Below, piece after piece: positions 9,488 to 19,638 of a stretch of DNA of 64,000 nt. Under the pieces are notes generated by a model that ran no database searches, was not told the origin of the DNA, and saw only the letters and a list, made by a program, of their open reading frames with translations. The position numbers and the translations under genes are program-made. Each line of letters opens with the position of its first letter. Position 1 is the stretch's first letter. Source of the stretch: Tsuneonella deserti (GTDB lineage Bacteria > Pseudomonadota > Alphaproteobacteria > Sphingomonadales > Sphingomonadaceae); assembly GCF_014644315.1 (NCBI RefSeq), contig NZ_BMKL01000001.1:2491001-2555000 (forward strand). The letters run 5' to 3'.

Positions 9488-9886
9488 ATGAGCGCGGAAA
9501 ACGGGCTGAAGAACTGGCACCGGGTGCTCGAAGGCGGCAACCAGCCGGACGCGCTGGCGGAGATCATCCGCGAAGACGCGGTGTTCCATTCCCCCGTCGT
9601 GCACACGCCGCAGGAAGGTCGCGCGAAGGTCGTCAGCTATCTCGCCGCCGCCGGTGTCGTCCTGAATACCGACAAGTTCCGCTACGTCCGGGAATTCAGC
9701 GCGGGGGACCACGCCCTGCTCGAGTTCGTCACCGAGCTCGATGGTATCCACATCAACGGCGTCGACATCATCACCTTCGACGATGAAGGCCTCATCAAGG
9801 ACTTCAAGGTCATGGTCCGTCCGCTGAAGGCGATCAACAAGGTCTGGGAATTGATGGGCGCGCAGCTCGCCCGCGCTGCTCAATAA
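9488..9886 (+). CDS. NTF2-like (SnoaL-type) family protein
   Basis: 132 residues with a clear AGGAGG upstream. The composition and order (W-H-R-V-L-E-G-G-N at the start, V-F-H-S-P-V-V, E-F-V-T-E-L-D-G, D-I-I-T-F-D-D-E-G-L-I) fit a cone-shaped NTF2/SnoaL fold as found in small isomerases, hydrolases and carriers. No unique catalytic set can be named. It is the last gene of the hydrolase and FMN-domain run and converges on rho. Confidence 0.75.
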   Translation: MSAENGLKNWHRVLEGGNQPDALAEIIREDAVFHSPVVHTPQEGRAKVVSYLAAAGVVLNTDKFRYVREFSAGDHALLEFVTELDGIHINGVDIITFDDEGLIKDFKVMVRPLKAINKVWELMGAQLARAAQ

Positions 9887-9889
9887 GTT

Positions 9890-9917
9890 CTGGCGGCTCG
9901 ATCGCTCGAGCCGCCAG
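9890..9917. terminator. Shared stem-loop between NTF2-like gene and rho
   Basis: CTGGCGGCTCG at 9890-9900 pairs perfectly with CGAGCCGCCAG at 9907-9917 around a 6-base loop. It sits in the 39-base gap between two converging genes. Neither side has a good T-run, so it may be a weak or 3'-end-protecting hairpin rather than a classical terminator. Confidence 0.55.
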
Positions 9918-9925
9918 CCTCACAC

Positions 9926-11191
<1,266 letters not shown>

Positions 11192-11357
11192 TGTCGTGTT
11201 CCGGTATCTGGAAAGTGCGGCCGGCCGGTCGATGGGCTTGGGGAAAGCAGACCGTGCCCCGAATGCTTTGACGGGGCGGCAAAAGCCGGTTGATTGGCGG
11301 GAAATAAGCGTGCGCCGGCGCGCCGTCAATCGGCCCGGGGCTCGATTGGCCGCAAGC

Positions 11358-11810
11358 TCAGAATGGCCTGACGATCACCAGGATGACGATCACCGCGGCG
11401 ACCACCCCGGGAACCTCGTTCAGCAGCCGCAATTGCTTGCCGGTCAGTTGCCGCTCACCTCGCGCAAGGTTCTTTGCATAGCTCGCCAGCCATCCGTGAT
11501 AGCCTGAGAGGATGAGGACCAGCGCGATCTTGGCGTGCAGCCAAGCCTCGCCCCACAAGTGCTGCGTGGTCGCAAGCAGGATCCCGAGCACCCAGACGAC
11601 GATGATCGAAGGCAGGAGGATAATCTTGAGCAGCTTGCGCTCGCGGCTTGCCCATTCCGCCTCCTCGGGCGACCCGGGCGCGGCTTCCTGGTGATAGACC
11701 AGGTAGCGCGGGAGCATGAACAGGCCCGCCATCCAGAAGATCACGAATATGACATGCCCGGCCTTGAGCCACAGGTAGGTCATCGCCAGCACGCTCTGCA
11801 TTGTTGCCAT
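11358..11810 (-). CDS. hemJ: Protoporphyrinogen IX oxidase HemJ
   Basis: 150 residues with four hydrophobic segments. It opens with the HemJ-type stretch [18 protein letters not shown], whose His is expected to bind heme, followed by L-P-R-Y-L-V-Y-H. HemJ is an inner-membrane enzyme that oxidises protoporphyrinogen IX in bacteria lacking HemY or HemG. It lies 22 bases after hemE, another heme-pathway gene. A Met three residues in (11801) is an alternative start. Confidence 0.9.
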   Translation of the reverse strand: MATMQSVLAMTYLWLKAGHVIFVIFWMAGLFMLPRYLVYHQEAAPGSPEEAEWASRERKLLKIILLPSIIVVWVLGILLATTQHLWGEAWLHAKIALVLILSGYHGWLASYAKNLARGERQLTGKQLRLLNEVPGVVAAVIVILVIVRPF

Positions 11811-11832
11811 CTAGGAAGTTCGGACGCCATCG

Positions 11833-12858
11833 TCACCCCCGCCATGCCCTGACCGTGCGTATGAGGTCTTCGACATGCGAGATCGGGGTGTGCTGGCCGA
11901 TGCCGTGGCCAAGGTTGAACACGTGCGGCCGACCGGCGAACGCCTGGAGAATGGCCTGAGTGCGGTCCATAAGCGCTCGCCCTCCCGCCAAGAGCAGAAG
12001 CGGATCGAGGTTGCCCTGTACCGGCATACCCGCAGGCAATTCGCGCGCGGCCCACACGGGATCGATCGTCTCGTCCACGCCCACGGCATCGACCCCCGTT
12101 TCGCGTGCGTAGTCTGCAAGCTTCGCGCCCGCGCCCTTCGGAAATCCGATAACCGGCACGCCGGGGCAGTGCTGATGGATCGCGGCCGCAATCCGCGCAT
12201 TCGGGCCGATGACCCAACGTTCAAGCTGGTCCGGGGCGAGACTTCCAGCCCAGGAATCGAACAACTGCACCGCCTCCGCGCCCGCGGCGATCTGGCCGAC
12301 GAGATAGTCGACCGTGACGGCTTCGATCGCGCTAATGATCCGGGAAAAAGCGGCCGGATCGCGATAGGCAAGCAACCGGGCCTCGTGATGGTCCTTCGAT
12401 CCTTCCCCAGCCACCATGTAGGTCGCCACGGTCCACGGGCTTCCCGCAAAGCCCAGCAAGGTCGTCTCAGGGCCGAGCGCGGCCTTGACCAGCCCCACCG
12501 TCCGATAGATCGGATCGAGGCGCTCAGGCACCGCCTGGAGAGCCTCCAGGGCGCTATCGACGAGCCGGGGGCGCAGCCGCGGTCCTTCGCCCGGCCCAAA
12601 GGTCAGATCCTGTCCCATTGCGTAAGGGACGATCAGGATGTCTGAGAACAGGATGACGCCGTCGAAACCGAAGCGGCGGATCGGCTGTAGCGTGACTTCC
12701 GCTGCCGCCTCGCTGTCATAGACCAGGGCCAGGAAGCCGCCTTTTTCCGCTCTCAGCGCGCGGTATTCGGGCAAGTAGCGGCCGGCCTGGCGCATCAGCC
12801 ACATGGGGACCTGATCGCCCCGGCGACCGTTCAGAGTGTCGAGAAGCGCGCCGGGCAT
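11833..12858 (-). CDS. hemE: Uroporphyrinogen decarboxylase HemE
   Basis: 341 residues from the ATG at 12858, which has AAAGGA upstream; an in-frame start 7 codons earlier is less likely. The signatures M-R-Q-A-G-R-Y-L-P-E-Y-R near residue 20 and F-A-G-S-P-W-T near residue 120 are intact. It converts uroporphyrinogen III to coproporphyrinogen III. It reads away from the candidate origin region, as hemE does beside the Caulobacter and Rickettsia origins (established knowledge). Confidence 0.96.
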   Translation of the reverse strand: MPGALLDTLNGRRGDQVPMWLMRQAGRYLPEYRALRAEKGGFLALVYDSEAAAEVTLQPIRRFGFDGVILFSDILIVPYAMGQDLTFGPGEGPRLRPRLVDSALEALQAVPERLDPIYRTVGLVKAALGPETTLLGFAGSPWTVATYMVAGEGSKDHHEARLLAYRDPAAFSRIISAIEAVTVDYLVGQIAAGAEAVQLFDSWAGSLAPDQLERWVIGPNARIAAAIHQHCPGVPVIGFPKGAGAKLADYARETGVDAVGVDETIDPVWAARELPAGMPVQGNLDPLLLLAGGRALMDRTQAILQAFAGRPHVFNLGHGIGQHTPISHVEDLIRTVRAWRG

Positions 12859-13185
12859 CGTTCCTTTATTCCAATACAAATAGATTCTTAGAAGAGATGA
12901 AGGAGTCTGTTGGCCCTGTGGAAACCGGGGATTGCGCCGCCCTGCCCGATTTCTCCCGGCCTGAACAGCTTCGGCGCATCGGCGAATCGCCGGACTCGCG
13001 CGTCAACCGAAGCTTCTCCCCGCTATCCCCAGCCTGTCGAGAACCTTGTCGCCATGTCCACAACCCGCCGGGCCGCAGGCTGGTAGCGGGCATGGAATCG
13101 CCCGCTTCGCTTGTCCCCAGTTTGCTCCCGTGGTTTATGCCGCACATTCTCCACAGGTCGGCGAGCAAGAGCTCCAATCACTCCC
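12859..13185. other. oriC: Candidate chromosomal replication origin (oriC)
   Basis: A 327-base gap between divergent hemE and ppsR, the only large gene-free stretch here. It has an AT-rich patch beside hemE (about 12861-12903). DnaA-box-like nonamers are TTCTCCACA at 13147-13155 (one mismatch to TTATCCACA), GTTTCCACA on the minus strand at 12917-12925, ATGTCCACA at 13054-13062, CTATCCCCA at 13023-13031 and TTGTCCCCA at 13111-13119 (two mismatches each). The neighbours hemE on one side and ppsR-maf-aroE-coaE-dnaQ on the other match the Caulobacter origin (recalled gene order). The parS cluster is 7-10 kb away. I found no perfect DnaA box, so this remains an inference. Confidence 0.65.
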
Positions 13186-14028
13186 ATGGCGCGCATTCAC
13201 CTCCATCTGCTGTCGGATTCCACCGGCGAAACGCTGGAGATGATCGCCAAGGCCGCGCTCGCGCAGTTCGATGAAGCGGACGTCCAGCGGCACTTTTGGC
13301 CGATGGTGCGAAGCAAGCAGCATATCGACCGGATCGTGCCTGATATCGCCGGTTCTCCCGGCCTGGTGCTGTTTACCCTCGTCAATCCCGATACCCGCGC
13401 CAGGTTGGAGGAGCACTGCCTCACCCTCGGGCTGCCCGCGGTGCCCGTCCTCGACGCGGTGACCGAAGCGCTCGAAGCGCACCTCGGGCAGGAGGCCCAC
13501 GGTCGTCCCGGAAGGCAGCACTCGATGGACGCTGCCTATTTCGCACGCGTCGAGGCCATCCAGTACACTATCGCCCATGACGACGGTATCGGTCACGAGG
13601 ACTGGGAGGAGGCCGACATCCTGCTCGCAGGAGTGTCGCGCAGCTCGAAGACGCCGACCAGCATCTATCTCGCCAATCGCGGATACAAGGTGGCCAATAT
13701 CCCTCTGGTGGTCGAGAGTCCGCCTCCGCGTGCCCTGTTTACCTTGCGTCGCCCGCTGGTCGTTGGGCTGACCACCGCCCCCGATCGATTGATCCAGATC
13801 CGCCGCAATCGGTTGCTGACGATAGCGGACGGGCAGGAAAGCGACTATGTCGACGCCGACCGCGTGGCTGCGGAGGTCAGGTTCGCCCGCCGACTGTTCG
13901 CCGACAACGACTGGCCCGTCATCGATGTCACCCGCCGTTCGATCGAGGAAACTGCTGCGGCGATCATTCGTCTGCTCGGGGAGCGCGATGCACGGGAAGC
14001 CCTGCCCGAGCGAATGGGGCCGGTATGA
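13186..14028 (+). CDS. ppsR: Pyruvate, phosphate dikinase / PEP synthase regulatory protein
   Basis: 280 residues from the ATG at 13186. It starts [12 protein letters not shown], the conserved DUF299 opening. The P-loop-like [12 protein letters not shown] lies near residue 150. These bifunctional kinase/pyrophosphorylases switch PpsA or PpdK on and off by ADP-dependent phosphorylation of a Thr (family knowledge). It is the first gene right of the candidate origin and overlaps maf by 4 bases. Confidence 0.93.
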   Translation: MARIHLHLLSDSTGETLEMIAKAALAQFDEADVQRHFWPMVRSKQHIDRIVPDIAGSPGLVLFTLVNPDTRARLEEHCLTLGLPAVPVLDAVTEALEAHLGQEAHGRPGRQHSMDAAYFARVEAIQYTIAHDDGIGHEDWEEADILLAGVSRSSKTPTSIYLANRGYKVANIPLVVESPPPRALFTLRRPLVVGLTTAPDRLIQIRRNRLLTIADGQESDYVDADRVAAEVRFARRLFADNDWPVIDVTRRSIEETAAAIIRLLGERDAREALPERMGPV

Positions 14029-14624
14029 CGAGTTCTGCGCCCCTGGTTCTCGCTTCGAAGAGCACCTCCCGTAGCGCCATGTTGAAGGGGGCGGGCGTTC
14101 CGTTCGAGACCGTCCCCGCTTCTGTCGACGAACGTGCCATCGAAGCTGAATTGGGCCAGGCCCCGCCCGGCGAGGTGGCGCTGGCTTTGGCAAAGGCCAA
14201 GGCGCTCGCGGGCGCACGCGCGCACCCGCAGCGGCTGGTGTTGGGCAGCGACTCGCTGGTTACCTGCGCCGGGCGACGGTTCGACAAGCCGGCCAGCCGG
14301 GAACAGGCGGCAAGCCACCTTGCCTGGTTTTCCGGCCGCAGGATCGAATTGCATAGCGCGGCTGCTCTGGCCCGCGACGGGGTAATCCTGTGGTCGGGCG
14401 GAGAGGTCGCCAGGCTGACGGTGCGCGACCTGTCGCCGGATTTCATCGAGGCCTACCTCGACCTGGAATGGCCCGCCGTCAGCCATTGCGTCGGGGTGTT
14501 CCGCATCGAAGGTCCAGGGGTGCAACTGTTCTCTCATATCGCCGGCGATCACTTCACTGTTCTCGGCATGCCGCTGCTGCCCGTGCTCGGCGCCTTGCGC
14601 AGCTTGGGGGAGTTGCCGGGATGA
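14025..14624 (+). CDS. maf: Maf-like nucleotide pyrophosphatase
   Basis: 199 residues. The N-terminus [10 protein letters not shown] is the Maf phosphate-binding motif (usually S-x-S-P-R-R; here diverged), followed by V-L-G-S-D-S-L-V with the catalytic Asp near residue 80. The family hydrolyses non-canonical or modified nucleoside triphosphates. It is coupled to ppsR and aroE by ATGA overlaps. Confidence 0.9.
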   Translation: MTSSAPLVLASKSTSRSAMLKGAGVPFETVPASVDERAIEAELGQAPPGEVALALAKAKALAGARAHPQRLVLGSDSLVTCAGRRFDKPASREQAASHLAWFSGRRIELHSAAALARDGVILWSGGEVARLTVRDLSPDFIEAYLDLEWPAVSHCVGVFRIEGPGVQLFSHIAGDHFTVLGMPLLPVLGALRSLGELPG

Positions 14625-15472
14625 AGAGATATGCCGAGGTGATCGGCGATCCGATTGCCCAATCGAAATCACCGGCGATCCACGGCTTCTGGATCGAGCG
14701 GCTGGGCATTTCCGCGGATTACCGCACCAGCCGGGTCACGCCTGGAGACGTGGCGGGTTACTTCGAGGAGCGCCGCGCCGATCCGGACTGGTGTGGCTGC
14801 AACGTGACGATGCCGCTCAAGCAGGCGGTTATCCCCGCCCTCGACCGGCTCGAACCGCTTGCCGCGCGCATCGGCGCGGTCAACACGGTCGTGCGGGAAG
14901 GCAGCGACCTGGTTGGCTACAATACTGACGCCGGGGGCTTTCTCGAACCGCTTACGCGTGAACTTGCCGAGACACATTATTTCCGCACGGCCCGGGTGAT
15001 GGGGACGGGAGGCGCTGCCCGAGCGATCGTCGCGGCACTCGCGGCACAACATTTCGTCATCGTTCTCGCGGGACGCGAGCCCGCCAAGGCGCGAGCCATT
15101 CTCGACGAACTGGATCCGGGGGGAGAACATCATGCGATCGATCTGGCTCATTTCGCCGATCCCACCGAATTTGCCTTCGACGATCGTGAAGGCTGCCTGG
15201 ACCTGGTCGTGAACGCCAGTCCGCTGGGGATGCGCGGGCAGCCGTCCCTCCCGTTCGACTGTAGTCACGCACCTCCCGGGGCGATCGCCTACGACATCGT
15301 CACCGATCCCCTGGAAACGGCCTTCCTGGCTACGGCGCAGCGTGCCGGACACCGCACGATCGACGGGCTGGCGATGCTGATCGGTCAGGCGGCGCTGGCG
15401 TTCGAGAAATTCTTCGGCGTCGCCCCGCCGCGCGGCGAGGACGAAGCGCTCCGAAGGATTTTGACGACATGA
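14621..15472 (+). CDS. aroE: Shikimate dehydrogenase AroE
   Basis: 283 residues from the ATG at 14621, which overlaps the maf stop as ATGA. It begins with [11 protein letters not shown]. The catalytic Lys is in N-V-T-M-P-L-K, and N-T-D-A-G-G-F follows. The NADP loop G-T-G-G-A-A-R-A-I lies near residue 128. It reduces 3-dehydroshikimate to shikimate in aromatic amino acid synthesis. Confidence 0.95.
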   Translation: MKRYAEVIGDPIAQSKSPAIHGFWIERLGISADYRTSRVTPGDVAGYFEERRADPDWCGCNVTMPLKQAVIPALDRLEPLAARIGAVNTVVREGSDLVGYNTDAGGFLEPLTRELAETHYFRTARVMGTGGAARAIVAALAAQHFVIVLAGREPAKARAILDELDPGGEHHAIDLAHFADPTEFAFDDREGCLDLVVNASPLGMRGQPSLPFDCSHAPPGAIAYDIVTDPLETAFLATAQRAGHRTIDGLAMLIGQAALAFEKFFGVAPPRGEDEALRRILTT

Positions 15473-16062
15473 GCCGTCCCTTCATCCTTGGCCTCACCGG
15501 CTCGATCGGAATGGGAAAATCCACGGTCGCGGCGATGTTCGAAGCCGCCGGGGTGCGGGTATTCGATGCCGATGCGGTGGTTCGAAGGCTCCAGGGCCCA
15601 GGCGGACCGCTTCTCCCGGCGATCGAAGCCGCTTTTCCCGGATCCACGGGGCCGGAAGGGGTCAAGCGCGAGCACCTTGGAGCGCAGGTCTTCGCCGATC
15701 CGGATGCTCTCGCCCGGCTCGAGGGGATCGTCCACCCCGCCGTTGCCGCGGAACGCCACGCCTTCATGATCGAACATGCCGGTGAACCGCTGGTCGTTTT
15801 CGACATCCCGCTCCTGTTCGAAAAAGGCGGCGCCGAGAGCGTCGATGCGGTCGCGGTGGTCTCGGCGCCGGCGGAGGTTCAGCGCGCCCGCGTTCTCGCC
15901 CGCCCCGGCATGACGCCGGACAAGTTCGCCCACATCCTTTCGCTTCAGGTTCCCGACGCCGAAAAGAGGGCGCGGGCGACTTTTGTGATCGATACCGGAA
16001 CGTCGCTTCTGGCGACCGAGAACGAGGTAAAGGCGCTCATCGCGAATTTGCGAACCGATTGA
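15469..16062 (+). CDS. coaE: Dephospho-CoA kinase CoaE
   Basis: 197 residues. The P-loop G-L-T-G-S-I-G-M-G-K-S-T is at residues 8-19 and D-A-D-A-V-V-R near residue 34. It carries out the last step of coenzyme A synthesis, phosphorylating dephospho-CoA. It overlaps aroE by 4 bases. Confidence 0.95.
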   Translation: MSRPFILGLTGSIGMGKSTVAAMFEAAGVRVFDADAVVRRLQGPGGPLLPAIEAAFPGSTGPEGVKREHLGAQVFADPDALARLEGIVHPAVAAERHAFMIEHAGEPLVVFDIPLLFEKGGAESVDAVAVVSAPAEVQRARVLARPGMTPDKFAHILSLQVPDAEKRARATFVIDTGTSLLATENEVKALIANLRTD

Positions 16063-16131
16063 ATCTCGCATCCCGAATTGGGGCGGCGGCTCTTGCCAGC
16101 CCGCATTCTCGGGCCGATAAGACAATTACTG

Positions 16132-16818
16132 ATGCGTGAGATCGTGTTCGATACGGAAACCACCGGGCTCGACCCGCGGACGGGTGACCGGATGGTCGAG
16201 ATAGGCTGCATCGAGCTGGTCAATCGCGTGCCCACGGGCGCCACGTACCACGCCTATTTCAACCCGGACCGCGACATGCCGGAGGCGGCGGAAGCCGTGC
16301 ACGGCCTTTCCGCGGCTTTCCTCGCCGACAAGCCGCGCTTCCGCGACAAGTGTTCCGAACTGCTGGAATTCATCGCCGACGCGCCTCTGGTAGCTCACAA
16401 CGCAGGATTTGATTTCGCCTTTCTCAACCACGAGCTTGACCTGTGTGGGCTCGAAGCGGTGTGCATGAGCCGGATGGTCGACACCGTCGGTATCGCGAAG
16501 CGCCGCCATCCGGGTGCGAAGCTGTCGCTTGACGCGCTCTGCACCCGCTACGGGATCGATCGCAGTCACCGGGTGAAACACGGCGCGCTGCTCGATGCCG
16601 AGTTGCTGGCGCAAGTCTACGTTGAGCTTACCGGCGGCCGCCAGATCGGTCTCGAACTGGCAGGCGAGGTGAGCGATACGACCGTGATCGCGATGCCGAC
16701 ATCCGTCGTGCGCGAACGAATATTCCGCGCGCCCCGCCCGCATTTTGCTACGCCCGCGGAATTATCACGACATGCCGCTTTCATCGGCCGGATCGAGGGA
16801 GCGATCTGGGCCGCCTGA
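16132..16818 (+). CDS. dnaQ: DNA polymerase III epsilon subunit (3'-5' exonuclease)
   Basis: 228 residues from the ATG at 16132. The DEDDh exonuclease motifs are all visible: F-D-T-E-T-T-G (ExoI), V-A-H-N-A-G-F-D (ExoII) and H-G-A-L-L-D-A-E (ExoIII, catalytic His and Asp). It is the proofreading subunit of the replicative polymerase. It lies 69 bases after coaE in the origin-side cluster. Confidence 0.95.
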   Translation: MREIVFDTETTGLDPRTGDRMVEIGCIELVNRVPTGATYHAYFNPDRDMPEAAEAVHGLSAAFLADKPRFRDKCSELLEFIADAPLVAHNAGFDFAFLNHELDLCGLEAVCMSRMVDTVGIAKRRHPGAKLSLDALCTRYGIDRSHRVKHGALLDAELLAQVYVELTGGRQIGLELAGEVSDTTVIAMPTSVVRERIFRAPRPHFATPAELSRHAAFIGRIEGAIWAA

Positions 16819-16859
16819 CGTTGATGCAGGGTTGCACAAGAACAGGAGATAGATCGACG

Positions 16860-17429
16860 ATGGATATTCGCGTTTCGGGTCACCAGATCGAAACCGGCAC
16901 TGCGCTGCAGGAACATGTCAGCGACCGCCTCAACGCAATCGTCGAGAAGTACTTCAATCGGGCTATCTCCAGTCACGTCACGTTCGGCAAGGCACCGAAC
17001 GGAGCGTTCAGCTGCGATATCATCACCCACGTCATGCAGGGCCTGATCCTCAAGGCGCACGGAGTGGCGCAAGACGCGCATCAGGCGCTGGACCAGGCAG
17101 CCGAGAAGATCGACAAGCAGCTGCGCCGATACAAGCGCCGCCTTCATGACCGGAGCGAGCAATCCGCCTTTGCCGCCGGCCAGGAAGAAGCCGCCTACAC
17201 CATTCTGGCAGCGCCGGATGCCGAGGCCGAGGAGGTCGAGATGGCCGACTCGCCCATCATAATCGCCGAGACGACGGCCGACATTCCCGAGACAAGCGTT
17301 GCCGACGCAGTGATGATGCTGGACCTGCGCGACACCAACGCCATGCTGTTCAAAAACGCTGGCACGGGCCGGCACAATATGGTCTACCGCCGTCGCGACG
17401 GATCCGTCGGCTGGGTCGAGCCGCGCTGA
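16860..17429 (+). CDS. hpf: Ribosome hibernation-promoting factor, long form
   Basis: 189 residues from the ATG at 16860, preceded by ACAGGAGA; an in-frame upstream start is unconvincing. Residues 1-100 form the S30AE domain (M-D-I-R-V-S-G-H-Q-I-E). Residues of about 130-189 form the C-terminal dimerisation domain ending F-K-N-A-G-T-G-R-H-N-M-V-Y-R-R. A charged linker joins them. Long HPF dimerises 70S ribosomes into inactive 100S in stationary phase. ptsN follows closely. Confidence 0.93.
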   Translation: MDIRVSGHQIETGTALQEHVSDRLNAIVEKYFNRAISSHVTFGKAPNGAFSCDIITHVMQGLILKAHGVAQDAHQALDQAAEKIDKQLRRYKRRLHDRSEQSAFAAGQEEAAYTILAAPDAEAEEVEMADSPIIIAETTADIPETSVADAVMMLDLRDTNAMLFKNAGTGRHNMVYRRRDGSVGWVEPR

Positions 17430-17513
17430 CACCGTCATCCGCCGCCCTTTTCCGCCTCTTCGCGCCCTGCCGGCATGCGGCAAAAAGCGTCAATATTCGA
17501 AGACTCAGCTTTC

Positions 17514-17975
17514 ATGAATGCGATCTTCAAGCTCCTGCCCCAGGCAGTCTGGGTAGCCTCCCCCGCGGATAAGGCGGCGGTTCTGGAGCAGCTCGCCGCG
17601 CGTTTTGCGCAGGTTTATCAGTTGGACCAGTCCGTCGTACTCGAGGGGATGCAGGAGCGAGAGGCGCTCGGCAGCACTGGCTTCGGGCGCTCCGTAGCGC
17701 TGCCTCACGCGCGGATCGACGGGCTGGCACGGCCGGTGGCGGCTGTGATGAAACTGACTTCTCCCGTCGACTTCGCTGCGGCGGACGGACTGCCGGTCGA
17801 TATGGTGATCGGCCTGTTGTCTCCGGTCAACGCGGGGGCAACGCACCTTCATGCGCTGGCTGCCCTGTCGCGCCTGGTCCGGGACGAGGATATGCATCGC
17901 GCAATGAGCGAAGCCGGCGATCCGGAAATGCTCTACGCCCTTCTGACCAACGCGCTGGATCGTGACGCGGCCTGA
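17514..17975 (+). CDS. ptsN: Nitrogen-related PTS IIA protein PtsN
   Basis: 153 residues from the ATG at 17514; an upstream ATG at 17475 would add 13 residues and neither has a strong ribosome site. The phosphorylatable His65 is in V-A-L-P-H-A-R-I, the EIIA-Ntr signature. PtsN takes phosphate from NPr and regulates nitrogen, potassium and stress responses rather than sugar uptake. The hpf-ptsN pairing is common in proteobacteria. The end overlaps the next gene by 14 bases. Confidence 0.9.
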   Translation: MNAIFKLLPQAVWVASPADKAAVLEQLAARFAQVYQLDQSVVLEGMQEREALGSTGFGRSVALPHARIDGLARPVAAVMKLTSPVDFAAADGLPVDMVIGLLSPVNAGATHLHALAALSRLVRDEDMHRAMSEAGDPEMLYALLTNALDRDAA

Positions 17976-18426
17976 GCAACCCGCCGGCGCGGAGATTCAT
18001 TACCGCGCGCTCGAGCGGCTTTACCGCGCCGCGCCAGTCAACGTGCTGTTTCCTTCACGCCTGGAGATCGTCGGAGAAGGGCGCTCCCGGCTGACCTTCG
18101 ACGTGACACCTGATGTGTATCACGCCGCAGGCGCGGCGCACGGAACGATCTACTTCAAGATGCTCGACGACGCAGCTTTCTATGCGGCCAATACCTTGGT
18201 CACGGATCGTTTCCTGCTGACGACTTCATTCAACCTGCACTTCACCAAGCCGGTCCGTGCGGGACAAGTTATCGCGGAAGGACGCTGGATCAGCGGGCGC
18301 AAGCGAGTGCTGGTCGGGGAAGCCCGACTGATCGACAGCGAGGGCGACGAGATCGGTCGAGGCACGGGCACCTTCATGCGGTCCCGCATTCCGCTGTCGG
18401 GTTTGCCCGGCTATTCTGGCCTTTGA
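17962..18426 (+). CDS. PaaI-type hotdog thioesterase
   Basis: 154 residues from a GTG start inside the end of ptsN. The stretch H-A-A-G-A-A-H-G-T-I-Y-F-K-M-L-D-D-A-A matches the hotdog central helix of PaaI/4HBT-type thioesterases, where Asp is catalytic. T-T-S-F-N-L-H-F-T-K-P-V-R-A-G-Q follows, a strand pair typical of the fold. The acyl-CoA substrate is unknown. It is followed 3 bases later by the DUF1491 gene. Confidence 0.85.
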   Translation: MTRPEQPAGAEIHYRALERLYRAAPVNVLFPSRLEIVGEGRSRLTFDVTPDVYHAAGAAHGTIYFKMLDDAAFYAANTLVTDRFLLTTSFNLHFTKPVRAGQVIAEGRWISGRKRVLVGEARLIDSEGDEIGRGTGTFMRSRIPLSGLPGYSGL

Positions 18427-18429
18427 CCG

Positions 18430-18762
18430 TTGGAAGCGCGTCTTCCGGCCCACATCGAAGCGGCAGCGATCCGCCGCGTCGCCGAATCGCAGGGCGGGTT
18501 TGCCACGGTTCTTGCCAGGGGTGAGCACGACGCTGGATCGATCGTTCTTGTCCTATTGTGTCGTGGTGAAGAACCGGAGCTTTTCGAACGTATGCCTCAA
18601 ATGGACGGGAACCGAATATTCGCCCGCAGTCTCAAATTCGGCATTGAAAATAAACGGGAAATTTCGGCGATTCTTGAAGGGCGACGGAGATCGGACCCGG
18701 ATTTATGGTTAATCGAGGTAGACGTCCCAGATAAGGAACGGTTCGTCGCAGCCTTGCCCTGA
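18430..18762 (+). CDS. DUF1491 family protein
   Basis: 110 residues from a TTG start. It begins L-P-A-H-I-E-A-A-A-I-R-R and contains D-A-G-S-I-V-L-V-L and D-P-D-L-W-L-I-E-V-D, the pattern of the short alphaproteobacterial DUF1491 family. No catalytic motif is seen and function is unknown. It forms the end of the hpf-ptsN-thioesterase run. Confidence 0.82.
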   Translation: MEARLPAHIEAAAIRRVAESQGGFATVLARGEHDAGSIVLVLLCRGEEPELFERMPQMDGNRIFARSLKFGIENKREISAILEGRRRSDPDLWLIEVDVPDKERFVAALP

Positions 18763-18962
18763 AAATTTGACTTCGCAGGTGCAGCAATTACCTGACCGCT
18801 CACCTTAACGGACGCAGGCGGCTCGGGACGACATGGGGTCGACCAGTCAGCGCGCAGACGGGGGGCAGCCGGCAGGCTGAATAACGTGAACTCATCTAGC
18901 GCGGTCCACGCGCGAGTTCCCGGCCTGCGACAGTGCGGCTCACCGCCTTGATCGACACATCA

Positions 18963-19622
18963 ATGACGTTTCACCGTGCCACGATCGCGGCTTTTGTCGC
19001 GACTGCCTTTCTTACGCTTTTCGCCGCCGATGGTTCCGGCGCCAACGCTGAAGTTAGCGAGAACCGCCCGGTCGTTACCACGGCCCTGACCGAAGAAACC
19101 GTGCCGCAGGCGACACCCGCCGCGCCTCCGGTCGAATTCGTTTCCAATGAAGTGGTCCAGCCGATCGCGGAGCCGACGAGCGCCGCGACGCGCCCCGGCG
19201 ACGCGGACTCACTCAGCGAGCTCGTCGGCAAGATGCCACGCGACGCCTCGCTGTCGCGCGAGATGGAGTGCCTGGCGGGCGCCATTTACTTCGAATCGCG
19301 GGGCGAACCGCTCGATGGCCAACTCGCCGTGGGCCAGGTGATCATCAACCGCGCCGAATCCGGCCAGTTCCCTTCCGATTACTGCGGCGTCGTATTCCAG
19401 CGTGCCCAGTTCTCGTTCGTGCGCGGTGGCACAATGCCGAGGATCGATCGCGGATCGGCTGCCTGGCGCCGTGCCAGCGCGATAGCCCGGATCGCCCATG
19501 AAGGTCTCTGGGACAGCCAGGCGGGCGATGCGCTGTATTTTCACGCTCGCTACGTGAAGCCGAGCTGGAGCCGCACCAAGATCGCCCGGGCAACGATCGA
19601 CACCCATATCTTTTACCGCTGA
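18963..19622 (+). CDS. Cell wall hydrolase (SleB-type, Hydrolase_2)
   Basis: 219 residues from the ATG at 18963; a GTG ten codons earlier is an alternative. An N-terminal hydrophobic export segment is followed by a low-complexity Pro/Ala/Thr stretch to about residue 85. Then comes the SleB domain: C-L-A-G-A-I-Y-F-E-S-R-G-E-P with the presumed catalytic Glu, V-I-N-R and the closing V-K-P-S-W. SleB-type enzymes are peptidoglycan lytic transglycosylases. It probably acts in the periplasm on cell-wall turnover. Confidence 0.88.
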   Translation: MTFHRATIAAFVATAFLTLFAADGSGANAEVSENRPVVTTALTEETVPQATPAAPPVEFVSNEVVQPIAEPTSAATRPGDADSLSELVGKMPRDASLSREMECLAGAIYFESRGEPLDGQLAVGQVIINRAESGQFPSDYCGVVFQRAQFSFVRGGTMPRIDRGSAAWRRASAIARIAHEGLWDSQAGDALYFHARYVKPSWSRTKIARATIDTHIFYR

Positions 19623-19638
19623 CCGGGCAGGAAGCGCC

